From Nocardioides solisilvae (GTDB lineage: Bacteria; Actinomycetota; Actinomycetes; Propionibacteriales; Nocardioidaceae): a stretch of DNA of 64,000 nucleotides. The notes beneath the pieces were generated by a model. It did no database searches. It was not told the DNA's origin and was given only the letters and a program-made list of their open reading frames with translations. Made by a program: the position numbers and the translations under genes. This document shows, piece after piece, positions 27,298-34,404 of the stretch (the first letter of the stretch is position 1; the number at the start of each line of letters is the position of its first letter). The stretch covers positions 62,001-126,000 of the forward strand of contig NZ_QHKX01000003.1 in assembly GCF_003194625.1 (NCBI RefSeq). The letters run 5' to 3'.

Positions 27298-27303
27298 ACC
27301 GTA
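27298..27303 (-). promoter_or_regulatory. -10 box for a leaderless helicase mRNA
   Basis: TACGGT ends 6 nt before the helicase ATG; the same hexamer serves comEA. Confidence 0.55.
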
Positions 27304-27327
27304 GTGGGACGGCTGGCCGGGACAGCA

Positions 27328-27363
27328 CGACGCCCCGCCACCCGTGGGGGTGGCGGGGCGTCG
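27328..27363 (-). terminator. Terminator of etfBA
   Basis: A 16-bp perfect hairpin (arms 27328-27343 and 27348-27363, loop GTGG) lies 29 nt after the etfA stop and just before the helicase promoter. Confidence 0.8.
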
Positions 27364-27392
27364 AGGCCGGGCTGCGTCTCGCGACGCGGGCC

Positions 27393-28346
27393 TCAGCCCT
27401 TGCGCTTGTTGATCTCCTCGGTCGCGGCGGGGAGCACGGAGTGCAGGTCGCCCACGACGCCGAAGTCCACGAGCTCGAAGAGGGGGGCCTCCTCGTCCTT
27501 GTTGACCGCGACGATGGTCTTGGAGGTCTGCATGCCGGCGCGGTGCTGGATCGCACCGGAGATGCCGGCCGCCACGTAGAGCTGCGGCGAGACGGTCTTG
27601 CCGGTCTGGCCCACCTGGAAGGTGTGCGGCTTCCAGCCGGAGTCGACGGCGGCGCGCGAGGCGCCGACGGCGGCACCGAGCGAGTCGGCGAAGTTCTCCA
27701 CCGGCTCGAAGTTGCCACCGGTGCCACGGCCGCCCGAGACGACGATCGCGGCCTCGGTCAGCTCGGGACGTCCGGTCGCCTGCCGCGGCTGCGAGGCCAC
27801 GATCTGCGCCGTCTTCGCGGCGTCGGAGACGGTCGCGGCGAACTCCTCGACGGCGCCGGCGCCGGCCTTCTCCTCGGGCGCGGCCGAGTTGGGCTTCACC
27901 GTGATGATCGGGGTGCCCTTGGTGACCTTGGCCGTCACCGTGTAGTTGCCGGCGAAGACCGACTGGGTCGTGACCGGGCCCTCCTGGACGTCGACGGCGT
28001 CGGTGATGAGGCCGGACTGGATCTTGATCGCCAGGCGGGCCGCCACCTCCTTGCCCTCGACCGTGGAGGGGATGAGCACCGCGGCAGGCGAGGTCTTCTC
28101 GACCAGCTGCTGCAGGGCCTCGGCCTTGGGGGCCACCAGGTAGCCCTTGATCTGCGCGTCGTCGACGACGTAGACCTTCTCCGCGCCGTACTTCTTGACG
28201 GCCTCGGCGACCTCGGCCGCCTTGTCGGCGCCGCCGATGAAGACGGCGGAGGGCTCACCGAGGCGCGCGGCGATGGTCAGCAGCTCGTACGTCGGCTTCT
28301 TGACCGCACCGTCGACGTGGTCGACGACAACGAGAACTTCAGACAT
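27393..28346 (-). CDS. etfA: Electron transfer flavoprotein alpha subunit
   Basis: EtfA binds FAD and passes electrons from acyl-CoA dehydrogenases to the quinone pool through ETF dehydrogenase. The 317 residues have the C-terminal FAD domain with VVSGGRGTGG, PQLYVAAGISGAIQHRAGM and TIVAVNKDEEAPLFELVDFG, all standard for EtfA. It follows etfB after 14 nt. The gene pair ends at a strong hairpin. Confidence 0.97.
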   Translation of the reverse strand: MSEVLVVVDHVDGAVKKPTYELLTIAARLGEPSAVFIGGADKAAEVAEAVKKYGAEKVYVVDDAQIKGYLVAPKAEALQQLVEKTSPAAVLIPSTVEGKEVAARLAIKIQSGLITDAVDVQEGPVTTQSVFAGNYTVTAKVTKGTPIITVKPNSAAPEEKAGAGAVEEFAATVSDAAKTAQIVASQPRQATGRPELTEAAIVVSGGRGTGGNFEPVENFADSLGAAVGASRAAVDSGWKPHTFQVGQTGKTVSPQLYVAAGISGAIQHRAGMQTSKTIVAVNKDEEAPLFELVDFGVVGDLHSVLPAATEEINKRKG

Positions 28347-28360
28347 GGCTCAGACGCTCC

Positions 28361-29149
28361 TCAGATGAACTTCTTCGAGGCGAGGAAGTCGGCGAGCGCC
28401 TTGGCGCCGGAGCCGTCCTCGTCCTTGACGATCTCGCCGGCGGTGCGCGGCGGGCGGGCGGTGGTCTCCTCGACGGCGGTCCAGGCGGCCTCGAGGCCGA
28501 CCTCGGAGGCGTCGACGCCGAGGTCGCTCAGCGACAGGGTCTCGAGCGGCTTCTTCTTGGCCGCCATGATGCCCTTGAACGACGGGTAGCGCGCCTCGCC
28601 GGACTGGTCGGTCACGGAGAGCACGAGCGGCATGGTGCCGCCGATGACCTCGGTCGCCGAGTCGCCGTCGCGCTTGATCCGGACCTGGTCGCCCTGGGTC
28701 TCCACGACGGAGGCCTGGGTCACCTGCGGCAGGCCGAGGCGCTCGGCGAGCATCGCCGGGACGACGCTCATGGCACCGTCGGTGGAGGCCATGCCGCACA
28801 TGACGAGGTCGGCGGGGCCGATCTTCTCGACGGCCTTCGCGAGCACCAGCGAGGTGGCGACGGCGTCGGAGCCGGCAATGGCGTCGTCGACGACGTGGAC
28901 GCCCTTGTCGGCACCCATCTGCAGCGCCTTGCGAACGGCGTCGACGGCCTTGTCGGGGCCGACGCAGAGCGCGGTCACCTCGACGCCGTCGCCGGCCTTC
29001 TCCTTGATCTGGAGCGCCTGCTCCACGGCGTACTCGTCGAGCTCGGACAGCAGGCCGTCGACACCGACCCGGTCGACGGTCTTGTCGGACTCGAACTGGC
29101 GGTCGGCAGTTGCGTCGGGGACGTACTTCACACAGACAACAATGTTCAT
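28361..29149 (-). CDS. etfB: Electron transfer flavoprotein beta subunit
   Basis: EtfB forms the heterodimer with EtfA and holds AMP. The 262 residues begin MNIVVCVKYVPDATADRQF and include the recognition-type segment near VVPAMLAERLGLPQVT and the KRDGDSATEVI loop. The ATG at 29149 is the conserved family start; the longer upstream reading is not supported. An AGGAGGGG stretch lies 17 nt upstream, further than usual. The pair probably serves the fatty-acid and acyl-CoA enzymes elsewhere in the genome. Confidence 0.97.
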   Translation of the reverse strand: MNIVVCVKYVPDATADRQFESDKTVDRVGVDGLLSELDEYAVEQALQIKEKAGDGVEVTALCVGPDKAVDAVRKALQMGADKGVHVVDDAIAGSDAVATSLVLAKAVEKIGPADLVMCGMASTDGAMSVVPAMLAERLGLPQVTQASVVETQGDQVRIKRDGDSATEVIGGTMPLVLSVTDQSGEARYPSFKGIMAAKKKPLETLSLSDLGVDASEVGLEAAWTAVEETTARPPRTAGEIVKDEDGSGAKALADFLASKKFI

Positions 29150-29208
29150 GGTGTGTGGCCCGGGGGCCCCTCCTGTGCACTCGAATGTGATCGCGAGGTT
29201 ACAACTGC

Positions 29209-29246
29209 GAGACCCCACCGTGGAACTCGGTCCACGGTGGGGTCTC
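29209..29246 (-). terminator. Terminator of secreted protein gene A
   Basis: A perfect 16-bp inverted repeat (arms 29209-29224 and 29231-29246, 6-nt loop) lies 48 nt downstream of the stop of the gene at 29295-30398 and upstream of etfB. Confidence 0.85.
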
Positions 29247-29294
29247 TCACACCGCCCCGGCAGGGCGACGTCGGACTGTCAGGTGACGGTCAGG

Positions 29295-30398
29295 TCAGCA
29301 CCTGAAGATCTTGCAGGCCAGCTTCTTGAAGGCCGCGAAGAGCCCGGCGAACAGGTCGCCGATCGGGTTGGGCGTCGGGGTCGCGGTCGGGGACGCCGTC
29401 GGCGTGGGGGTGACCGTCGGGGTCGGCGTGACCGTCGGGGTCGGGGTGACCGTCGGGGTCGGCGTGACCGTCGGCGTGGGGGTGACCGTCGGGGTCGGCG
29501 TGACCGTCGGCGTGGGGGTGACCGTCGGGGTGGGCTCCGCCGTCGGGGTCGGCTGCGGGGTCACGGTGCCCTGGTAGGACGCGGTGCCGCTGCTGGCGGC
29601 GTAGCCCTGGGCGTTGGCCGGCTTGAAGCTCGCCGTCACCGTGTAGGCGCCCACCGGGAGCTCGGGCAGGGTGGCGGTGGCCTTGCCGCCCGAGACGGTG
29701 CCACTGATGGTCTGGCCGTTCACTGCGAAGTCGACGGAGCCGGCGGGGGTGCCACCGTTGGAGCCGATCGTGGCGGTGGCGGTGCGGCCCGACACGGCCA
29801 GCGCGGTGGTCGTGGTGGCCTGGACGACCTTGATCGTGTCAATGGTGAGGTCCTGGCCGGCCTGGGGAAGGCAACGCGTGGCGGAACCGCTGCCGATGGT
29901 CGTGCCACCGGACGCGTTGCGGTAGACGAGCGTCGAGGTGTACTCGACCATCTTGTAGACGTTGTCGCCCAGCGTGGTGGCGGAGAAGTCGGCGCCCTGA
30001 CCGGCAGCGTTGACCACGAGGTCGGTGCCCTGTGCGCCGACCGGGGTCACGGGCACGGTGATGTTGGTGGTCAGCGGGGCGCCGTTGAGCGTCGACTGGC
30101 TGACCGACGAACCCTCGACCGTGACGGCGCCGAAGCCGCGCAGCGTGTCGACGGTGGCGGAGGGCACCGTCACCCGAGAGGTCACCTTGACGGGCAGGAC
30201 CTTGCCGAAGGGCACCGTGTCGGGCAGGTCGGTGTCGCTCACGTTGGTAAAGACCCGGTTGCCGAGGACGGTGCCGCAGTCGAACTTCAGCGCGACGCTC
30301 TCCGCGTGGGCGGTGGGTGCAAGGGCGGCCAGGCCGGCGGCCGTCAGGGCCGTGGTGACGAGCAGCGCCATGGGGCGCCGGATGGAACTGTTCCGCAT
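29295..30398 (-). CDS. Secreted paralogue A: DUF6801-like domain, Ig-like domain, Pro/Thr stalk, CKIFRC end
   Basis: The 367-residue protein has a Sec signal peptide ending AHA-E. It shares with its three neighbours a domain of about 150 residues, which has one Cys near the start (KFDC), the block [14 protein letters not shown] and a second Cys (TRC) near the end; the two are likely disulfide-bonded. It resembles the DUF6801 type. An Ig-like domain (about residues 205-290) follows, then a stalk of Thr-Val-Thr-Pro-Thr-Pro repeats. The end is an amphipathic helix [16 protein letters not shown] and a terminal CKIFRC. ATG 30398 has GGGAGGG upstream. No sortase motif is present. Function unknown. 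Confidence 0.8.
   Translation of the reverse strand: MRNSSIRRPMALLVTTALTAAGLAALAPTAHAESVALKFDCGTVLGNRVFTNVSDTDLPDTVPFGKVLPVKVTSRVTVPSATVDTLRGFGAVTVEGSSVSQSTLNGAPLTTNITVPVTPVGAQGTDLVVNAAGQGADFSATTLGDNVYKMVEYTSTLVYRNASGGTTIGSGSATRCLPQAGQDLTIDTIKVVQATTTTALAVSGRTATATIGSNGGTPAGSVDFAVNGQTISGTVSGGKATATLPELPVGAYTVTASFKPANAQGYAASSGTASYQGTVTPQPTPTAEPTPTVTPTPTVTPTPTVTPTPTVTPTPTVTPTPTVTPTPTVTPTPTASPTATPTPNPIGDLFAGLFAAFKKLACKIFRC
29391..29535 (-). repeat. 18-bp coding tandem repeat (Thr-Pro-Val stalk of A)
   Basis: About seven to eight imperfect 18-bp units encode TVTPTP. Units differ mainly at third positions (GGGGTC versus GGCGTG), so the array is old enough to have diverged but could still change length by slippage. 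Confidence 0.85.
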
Positions 30399-30437
30399 GT
30401 GGTTTCCCTCCCAGTGAATGCGGCTACGGCGTCGTAG

Positions 30438-30468
30438 GTTACCCAGCCGTAACTCTGCTGTGACACTA
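30438..30468 (-). promoter_or_regulatory. Promoter and GTTAC-N6-GTAAC element of gene A
   Basis: On the minus strand the -10-like TAGTGT (30468-30463), preceded by GTGGC, is followed after 9 nt by GTTAC-GGCTGG-GTAAC (30453-30438). The same order and spacing recur at genes B and C. The 11-bp-period repeat resembles sites bound by OmpR/PhoB-type regulators such as actinobacterial GlnR or MtrA. Confidence 0.6.
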
Positions 30469-30532
30469 GCCACATGTGACCTCGATGACGAGTCCCGTCT
30501 CGCCCAGGGACCGATCTTTCCCCCAAATCGAT

Positions 30533-30570
30533 GAGGCCCCCGTCCGCGCCGGAGCGCGAACGGGGGCCTC
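30533..30570 (-). terminator. Terminator of secreted protein gene B
   Basis: An inverted repeat opens GAGGCCCC (30533-30540) and closes CGGGGGCCTC (30561-30570), with a GCGC-rich upper stem. It lies 23 nt after the stop of gene B. Confidence 0.8.
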
Positions 30571-30592
30571 GGTGGTGCCAGGACTCAGGGCA

Positions 30593-31486
30593 TCAGCACC
30601 TGAAGATCTTGCAGCCGATCTTCTTGAGCGCCTTCAGCAGCTTGGCCAGGAAGTCACCGATCGGGTTGGGCGTGGGGCCGGTGGTGGGGCTCGGCGTCTG
30701 GGTCGGCGTGGGCGTGGCCGTCGGCGTCGGCGTCTCGGTGGGGGTCGGCTCCGCCGTGGGGCTCGGCTCGGCGGTGGGGCTCGGCTCGGCGGTGGGGCTC
30801 GGCTCCTCGGTCGGGGTCGGCTCCTCGGTGGGGGTCGGCTCCTCGGTGGGGGTCGGCTCCTCGGTGGGGGTCGGCTCCTCGGTGGGGGTCGGCTCCTCGG
30901 TCGGCTCGGGCTCGGGGGCGACGACCTCGAAGGTGTCCACGGTGGTCACGGCGCCGGGGGCCGCGTTGCAGACCACGTCGACGGCGGTGTCGTTGGTGCC
31001 GTTGTTGAAGAGCAGGTCGGCGCGGTAGCTCGCGACGGCGACGGTCTTGGAACCGGTGGTGGCGGCGGTGTAGTCGGCACCGGAGCCGCTCACCTCGAGG
31101 ACCAGCGGCTGACCGGCGGCGCCCAGCGGGGTGCTGGGGATGTCGGCGGAAGCCGGGGCCGGGGCGCCGTCGATGGTGGTCGCGACGGTGGTGGTGCCGC
31201 GGACCGTGCTGCCGAGGTTGCGCGCGACGTCGGCGGTCGCGGCCGGCACGGTGATGGTGGCGGTGAAGCCGACCGGCACGGTCGAGCCCTGCTCGAGGGT
31301 GGCCGGCAGGTCGGTGTCGGCGACGGTGATGAAGTCGGAGTTCACCAGGCCGCCCAGCAGCGCACAGTTGAACGTGATCTGGCCGCTCGCGGCGTTCGCC
31401 GCAGGCGCGAAGGCGGCCATCCCGGCCAGGGCGACGGCGGCACTCGCGCCGAGCGCCACGTGGCGCTTCAGGACGTTCTTCTTCAT
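30593..31486 (-). CDS. Secreted paralogue B: DUF6801-like domain, Glu/Pro/Thr stalk, CKIFRC end
   Basis: The 297-residue protein has signal peptide [20 protein letters not shown] ending AANA-A. The shared domain follows (Cys in [28 protein letters not shown], second Cys in VVCNAAP). Next come a stalk of Glu-Glu-Pro-Thr-Pro-Thr repeats passing into Ala-Glu-Pro-Ser-Pro-Thr repeats and the tail [16 protein letters not shown] with terminal CKIFRC. It lacks the Ig-like domain of A. The last 22 bases of the coding strand are identical to those of A, suggesting recent duplication or conversion. ATG 31486 follows GGGGAGGG. Probably anchored to or spanning the wall; function unknown. Confidence 0.8.
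   Translation of the reverse strand: MKKNVLKRHVALGASAAVALAGMAAFAPAANAASGQITFNCALLGGLVNSDFITVADTDLPATLEQGSTVPVGFTATITVPAATADVARNLGSTVRGTTTVATTIDGAPAPASADIPSTPLGAAGQPLVLEVSGSGADYTAATTGSKTVAVASYRADLLFNNGTNDTAVDVVCNAAPGAVTTVDTFEVVAPEPEPTEEPTPTEEPTPTEEPTPTEEPTPTEEPTPTEEPSPTAEPSPTAEPSPTAEPTPTETPTPTATPTPTQTPSPTTGPTPNPIGDFLAKLLKALKKIGCKIFRC
30745..30908 (-). repeat. 18-bp coding tandem repeats (stalk of B)
   Basis: About six near-identical 18-bp units encode EEPTPT and about three encode AEPSPT. Several units are identical at DNA level, more uniform than those of gene A, so length variation between strains is likely. Confidence 0.9.
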
Positions 31487-31525
31487 GGGTTTCCCTCCCC
31501 TAGAAAATGCTTTACGGCTACGTAG

Positions 31526-31557
31526 GTTACGCATCCGTAACTCAGCCTGTGAGGCTA
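31526..31557 (-). promoter_or_regulatory. Promoter and GTTAC-N6-GTAAC element of gene B
   Basis: Minus-strand TAGCCT (31557-31552), preceded by GTGGC, is followed after 10 nt by GTTAC-GGATGC-GTAAC (31541-31526). TTACGG and CCGTAA also flank this region as a longer inverted repeat with a 17-nt centre. Confidence 0.6.
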
Positions 31558-31621
31558 GCCACACACCCCCCTCGTTCCGCACCCCCTTCTCACGACACGG
31601 ACACCAATACCTCAAATGGGT

Positions 31622-31660
31622 GAGGCCCCTCCCCCGCCGTGAGGGCGGAGGAGGGGCCTC
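31622..31660 (-). terminator. Terminator of secreted protein gene C
   Basis: A GC-rich inverted repeat begins GAGGCCCCTCC (from 31622) and ends GGAGGGGCCTC (to 31660). It lies 24 nt beyond the stop of gene C. Confidence 0.8.
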
Positions 31661-31684
31661 GTCAGGACCGTCGGGACCGTCGGG

Positions 31685-32794
31685 TCACTTCACCTTGACG
31701 GTGGCGTTGTCGCGCGACTTCTTCGCGGTCGCACCGCCCTGGTACTTGGCGGTGACCTGGTACTTGCCGACGCCGATCCCGGTGAAGGCGTTCTTGCCCT
31801 TGCCGAACGTGTTCAGAGTGACCTTCGCCTTGCTCTTCTCCTTGCCCTGCTTGAGCACGAGCTTCACGTCACCCGCGACGGGCTTGCCGTCGGCGCCGAC
31901 GACCTTGACCTTCGCCACGAGCTTGCCCTGCCGCTTCTTCACGATCGTGGAGAGCGTGGTCGTGGTCTTCTGCACGGCCGGCGTCGGGGCGACGGTCGCG
32001 GTCGGGGACGCGGTCGGGGAGGCGGACGGCGACGTGCTGGCGCTAGGCGACGGGCTCACGGTCGGCGAAGCGGACGCAGACGGCGACGTGGACGGCGAGG
32101 CGGACGCGGTCGGCGACTCCGACGGCGACTCTGACGGCGACGCGCTCGGGGACGGCGACTCCGACGGCGACGCGCTCGGGGACGGCGACTCCGACGGCGA
32201 CGGCTCCTCGGTCGGGGTCTCGGACTCCACGACGGTGAACGTGTCGACAGTGGTGTCCTGGCTGTCGGGCGACTCACACGTCACGCCGACGTTGAAGGGG
32301 TCGAAGGCACCACCGGTAAAGGTCAGGTTCGCGGTGTAGCTGTCCGCCTCCACGATCTTGTTCCCTGCCGCGTCGGCGACGTACGGCGCGTCGAGCGCTC
32401 CGGACACGTTCAGCACCAGTGGGCCGGAGGCGCCCGTGCTCGTGGCCGGGACGGTCACCGTGGCCGGGGTGGCGACGCCGCCGATGGTGGCGTTGATGGT
32501 GGCGGTGCCGGAGACGCTCGTCCCGAGGCCGCGGGCCGCGTTGGCGGTGCCCTCGGGGACGGTGATGGTCGCGGTCACCTGGACGGGCGTCGTCGAGCCG
32601 ACGGTGACCTGCGCCGGCAGGTCGGTGTCAGCGACAGTCGTGAAGGTCGACTCGATCGAGCCGAGGAGCAGGCAGTCGTAGGACAGGGACGCGCTCTGGG
32701 CGGTCGCGGAGGAGCCGAGCGCGGCGATGCCGGCGCCGGCCACGGCGAGCGAGGCGCCGGCGGCGAGCGTGCGGCGGAGTACGGAGCTGTGCAT
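31685..32794 (-). CDS. Secreted paralogue C: DUF6801-like domain, Ser/Pro stalk, Lys-rich Ig-like domain
   Basis: The 369-residue protein has a signal peptide ending ATA-Q. The shared domain follows ([27 protein letters not shown], second Cys in VTCESP). A Ser-Pro-Ser-Ala/Glu stalk of about 80 residues leads to a C-terminal Lys-rich beta domain (KKRQGKLVAKVKVVGADGK, GKGKNAFTGIGVGKYQV) that is homologous to the end of D. Unlike A and B it has no CKIFRC tail. ATG 32794 is preferred over one eight codons upstream because of its signal-peptide start and the family pattern. Confidence 0.78.
   Translation of the reverse strand: MHSSVLRRTLAAGASLAVAGAGIAALGSSATAQSASLSYDCLLLGSIESTFTTVADTDLPAQVTVGSTTPVQVTATITVPEGTANAARGLGTSVSGTATINATIGGVATPATVTVPATSTGASGPLVLNVSGALDAPYVADAAGNKIVEADSYTANLTFTGGAFDPFNVGVTCESPDSQDTTVDTFTVVESETPTEEPSPSESPSPSASPSESPSPSASPSESPSESPTASASPSTSPSASASPTVSPSPSASTSPSASPTASPTATVAPTPAVQKTTTTLSTIVKKRQGKLVAKVKVVGADGKPVAGDVKLVLKQGKEKSKAKVTLNTFGKGKNAFTGIGVGKYQVTAKYQGGATAKKSRDNATVKVK
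31983..32217 (-). repeat. Ser/Pro low-complexity coding repeat (stalk of C)
   Basis: Units of 12-24 bp related to GACGGCGACTCC and GACGGCGACGCG encode SPSESPSA-type repeats. The pattern is less regular than in A and B. Confidence 0.8.
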
Positions 32795-32838
32795 GGTGGT
32801 CGTGCCCTCCCAAGGCATCGGCGGTCGGGAGCGGCGTG

Positions 32839-32870
32839 GTTACCCTCCCGTAACTTCCGGGGGGACTGTA
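32839..32870 (-). promoter_or_regulatory. Promoter and GTTAC-N6-GTAAC element of gene C
   Basis: Minus-strand TACAGT (32870-32865), preceded by GTGGC, is followed after 10 nt by GTTAC-GGGAGG-GTAAC (32854-32839). The layout matches that of A and B. Confidence 0.6.
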
Positions 32871-32940
32871 GCCACGTTCGCCGCCCTCGTGCACGCACCG
32901 CCGCTGCCGCGGGACAGGGGTCTGGACCGGTCGATGACGA

Positions 32941-32977
32941 CAGGTCCCCGCCCCGGACGAGCCGGGACGGGGACCTG
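32941..32977 (-). terminator. Terminator of secreted protein gene D
   Basis: A 10-bp outer stem (CAGGTCCCCG with CGGGGACCTG) and an inner CCGG/CCGG stem lie 57 nt after the gene D stop. Confidence 0.75.
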
Positions 32978-33034
32978 GGGGTTCCGCTCAGCGCCGGGGG
33001 CGCTGCGGGAGCGGGGCGCCGTGGCGCCCGAGGA

Positions 33035-33913
33035 TCACTTCACCTTGACGGTGAGGGTCTCCTTCGACTTCTTGGAGGTCTCGCTGCCCTTGTACTTCAC
33101 GACGAGCTTGTACTTGCCCGGGGCGACCTTGGTGAAGGCGTTCTTGCCCTTGCCCTTCTTGTTGAGGGTGACGGAGGCCTTGGCCTTCTTCTTGCCCTTC
33201 TTGAGGACCATCTTGACGTCGCCCGCGGCGGCGGAGCCGTCCTCGTTGAGGACCTCGACCTTCGCGACCAGCTTGGCCTGCTTCTTCTTGTACTTCGTGG
33301 TCGCGGTGGTCTCCGTCGCCTGGACCGCCGGGGCGTTGGGGTCGATGACGTCGAAGGTGTCCACGGTGGTGTCGGCGGTGGGCGCCGCGGTGCACTTGGC
33401 GTCGACGGGGGTGGCGGTGCCGGCGGCGTTCTTGAAGACCAGGTCGGCGTTGTAGCCGGTGAGCTTCACGGTCTTCTTGCCGGCGGAGTCCGCGACGTAC
33501 GCGGCGTCCGCGGTGCCCGCGACGCTCAGGACGAGCGGGCCGGAGGTGCCGGTGCTGGTCGCCGGCAGGGTCACCGACGCCGGGGCGGCGGCGTCGTTGA
33601 TCGTGGTGGCGATGGCCGCCTTGCCCTCGACGGTGGAGCCGAAGTTGCGGGCGAGGTTGGCGGTCGCCTCGGGGATCGTGATCGTGGCGGTGAAGTTGAC
33701 CGGCGTGCTGCTGCCCAGCTGCACCGAGGCGGGCAGGTCGGTGTCGGCGACGGTGGTGAAGTCGGCCGACGAGAAGCCGTTGAGCAGCTTGCAGTTGAAG
33801 GTCATCTCGCCGCTGGCGGCGGTGGCGGACGGGGCGAAGGCGGCGAGGCCGACCGAGGCCACGGCGAGCGAGGCGCCGGTGGCGGCCACGCGGCGGAGAA
33901 CGGAGTTGCGCAT
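33035..33913 (-). CDS. Secreted paralogue D: DUF6801-like domain plus Lys-rich Ig-like domain
   Basis: The 292-residue protein has a signal peptide ending ATA-A. The shared domain follows ([28 protein letters not shown], second Cys in AKC). It passes almost directly, without a stalk, into the Lys-rich C-terminal beta domain (KKKQAKLVAKVEVLNEDG, GKGKNAFTKVAPGKYKLVV) shared with C. The C-terminal half is strongly basic, which would favour contact with wall teichoic acids or DNA; that is inference. Its upstream region has TAGAGT at 33979-33984 but no GTTAC-N6-GTAAC element. Confidence 0.8.
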   Translation of the reverse strand: MRNSVLRRVAATGASLAVASVGLAAFAPSATAASGEMTFNCKLLNGFSSADFTTVADTDLPASVQLGSSTPVNFTATITIPEATANLARNFGSTVEGKAAIATTINDAAAPASVTLPATSTGTSGPLVLSVAGTADAAYVADSAGKKTVKLTGYNADLVFKNAAGTATPVDAKCTAAPTADTTVDTFDVIDPNAPAVQATETTATTKYKKKQAKLVAKVEVLNEDGSAAAGDVKMVLKKGKKKAKASVTLNKKGKGKNAFTKVAPGKYKLVVKYKGSETSKKSKETLTVKVK

Positions 33914-33978
33914 GTGGTGAATCCCTCCAAGGAATCAGGAACGTCGTGGCGGGGCCGGTGCGGCGCCCGCCACGGAGG

Positions 33979-33984
33979 ACTCTA
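33979..33984 (-). promoter_or_regulatory. Candidate -10 box of gene D
   Basis: Minus-strand TAGAGT lies about 65 nt before the ATG. No -35 was assigned, and the shared operator of A-C is absent. Confidence 0.35.
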
Positions 33985-34038
33985 ACCCCGGCCCTAGAAC
34001 CTGTTGCAGCAATCCGGCACCCGCGTGGCGCGGCCGTC

Positions 34039-34383
34039 TCACGCCCGTCGGGGGCCGACCAGACGGTCCAGCAGGTAGCCCAGGGCCAGCCACGCCAGCG
34101 CCGCCGTGCCCCAGTTGAGCAGGGTGCCGCTCATCGCCGCGTCCCCGCCGGAGACCCGCCACGCCCCGTCGTCGCGGTCGAGGACCCCGAGGTCCAGCAC
34201 CTCCCCCGCCCGCAGGACCAGGTCCACCGGCGCCAGCCCGGGGTCCGCCTCCAGGGCGACGAGCAGGACGCCGGTGGACAGCAGCACCGCGCAGGCGACG
34301 CACGCCCACCACACCAGGTGGGCGGCGCCGGCGCGGACCCGGAGGCCCGCGGCCCGCACGGAGTTCCGCTCGTGGGTCGTCAC
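34039..34383 (-). CDS. Small two-helix membrane protein, unknown function
   Basis: The 114-residue protein has an N-terminal helix (LVWWACVACAVLLSTGVLLVAL) and a C-terminal helix (LLNWGTAALAWLALGYLLDRL). About 40 polar residues between them are probably outside the membrane. The GTG at 34383 follows the enoyl-CoA hydratase stop by 21 nt, so it may be cotranscribed. An overlapping ORF in another frame was discarded because it lacks hydrophobic organisation. No family was recognised. Confidence 0.65.
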   Translation of the reverse strand: MTTHERNSVRAAGLRVRAGAAHLVWWACVACAVLLSTGVLLVALEADPGLAPVDLVLRAGEVLDLGVLDRDDGAWRVSGGDAAMSGTLLNWGTAALAWLALGYLLDRLVGPRRA

Positions 34384-34404
34384 CGGCGGGTCCCCCTCAC
34401 GTGG

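Noticed and set aside
29391..30908. Regular short repeats suggestive of a CRISPR array
   Set aside because: The repeats are 18 bp without unique spacers, are in frame, and encode Pro/Thr stalks of secreted proteins.
33935..34312. A 125-codon ORF overlapping the small membrane protein gene
   Set aside because: Its translation is Arg/Gly/Pro-rich without structure, while the overlapping frame gives two clean membrane helices and operon spacing.
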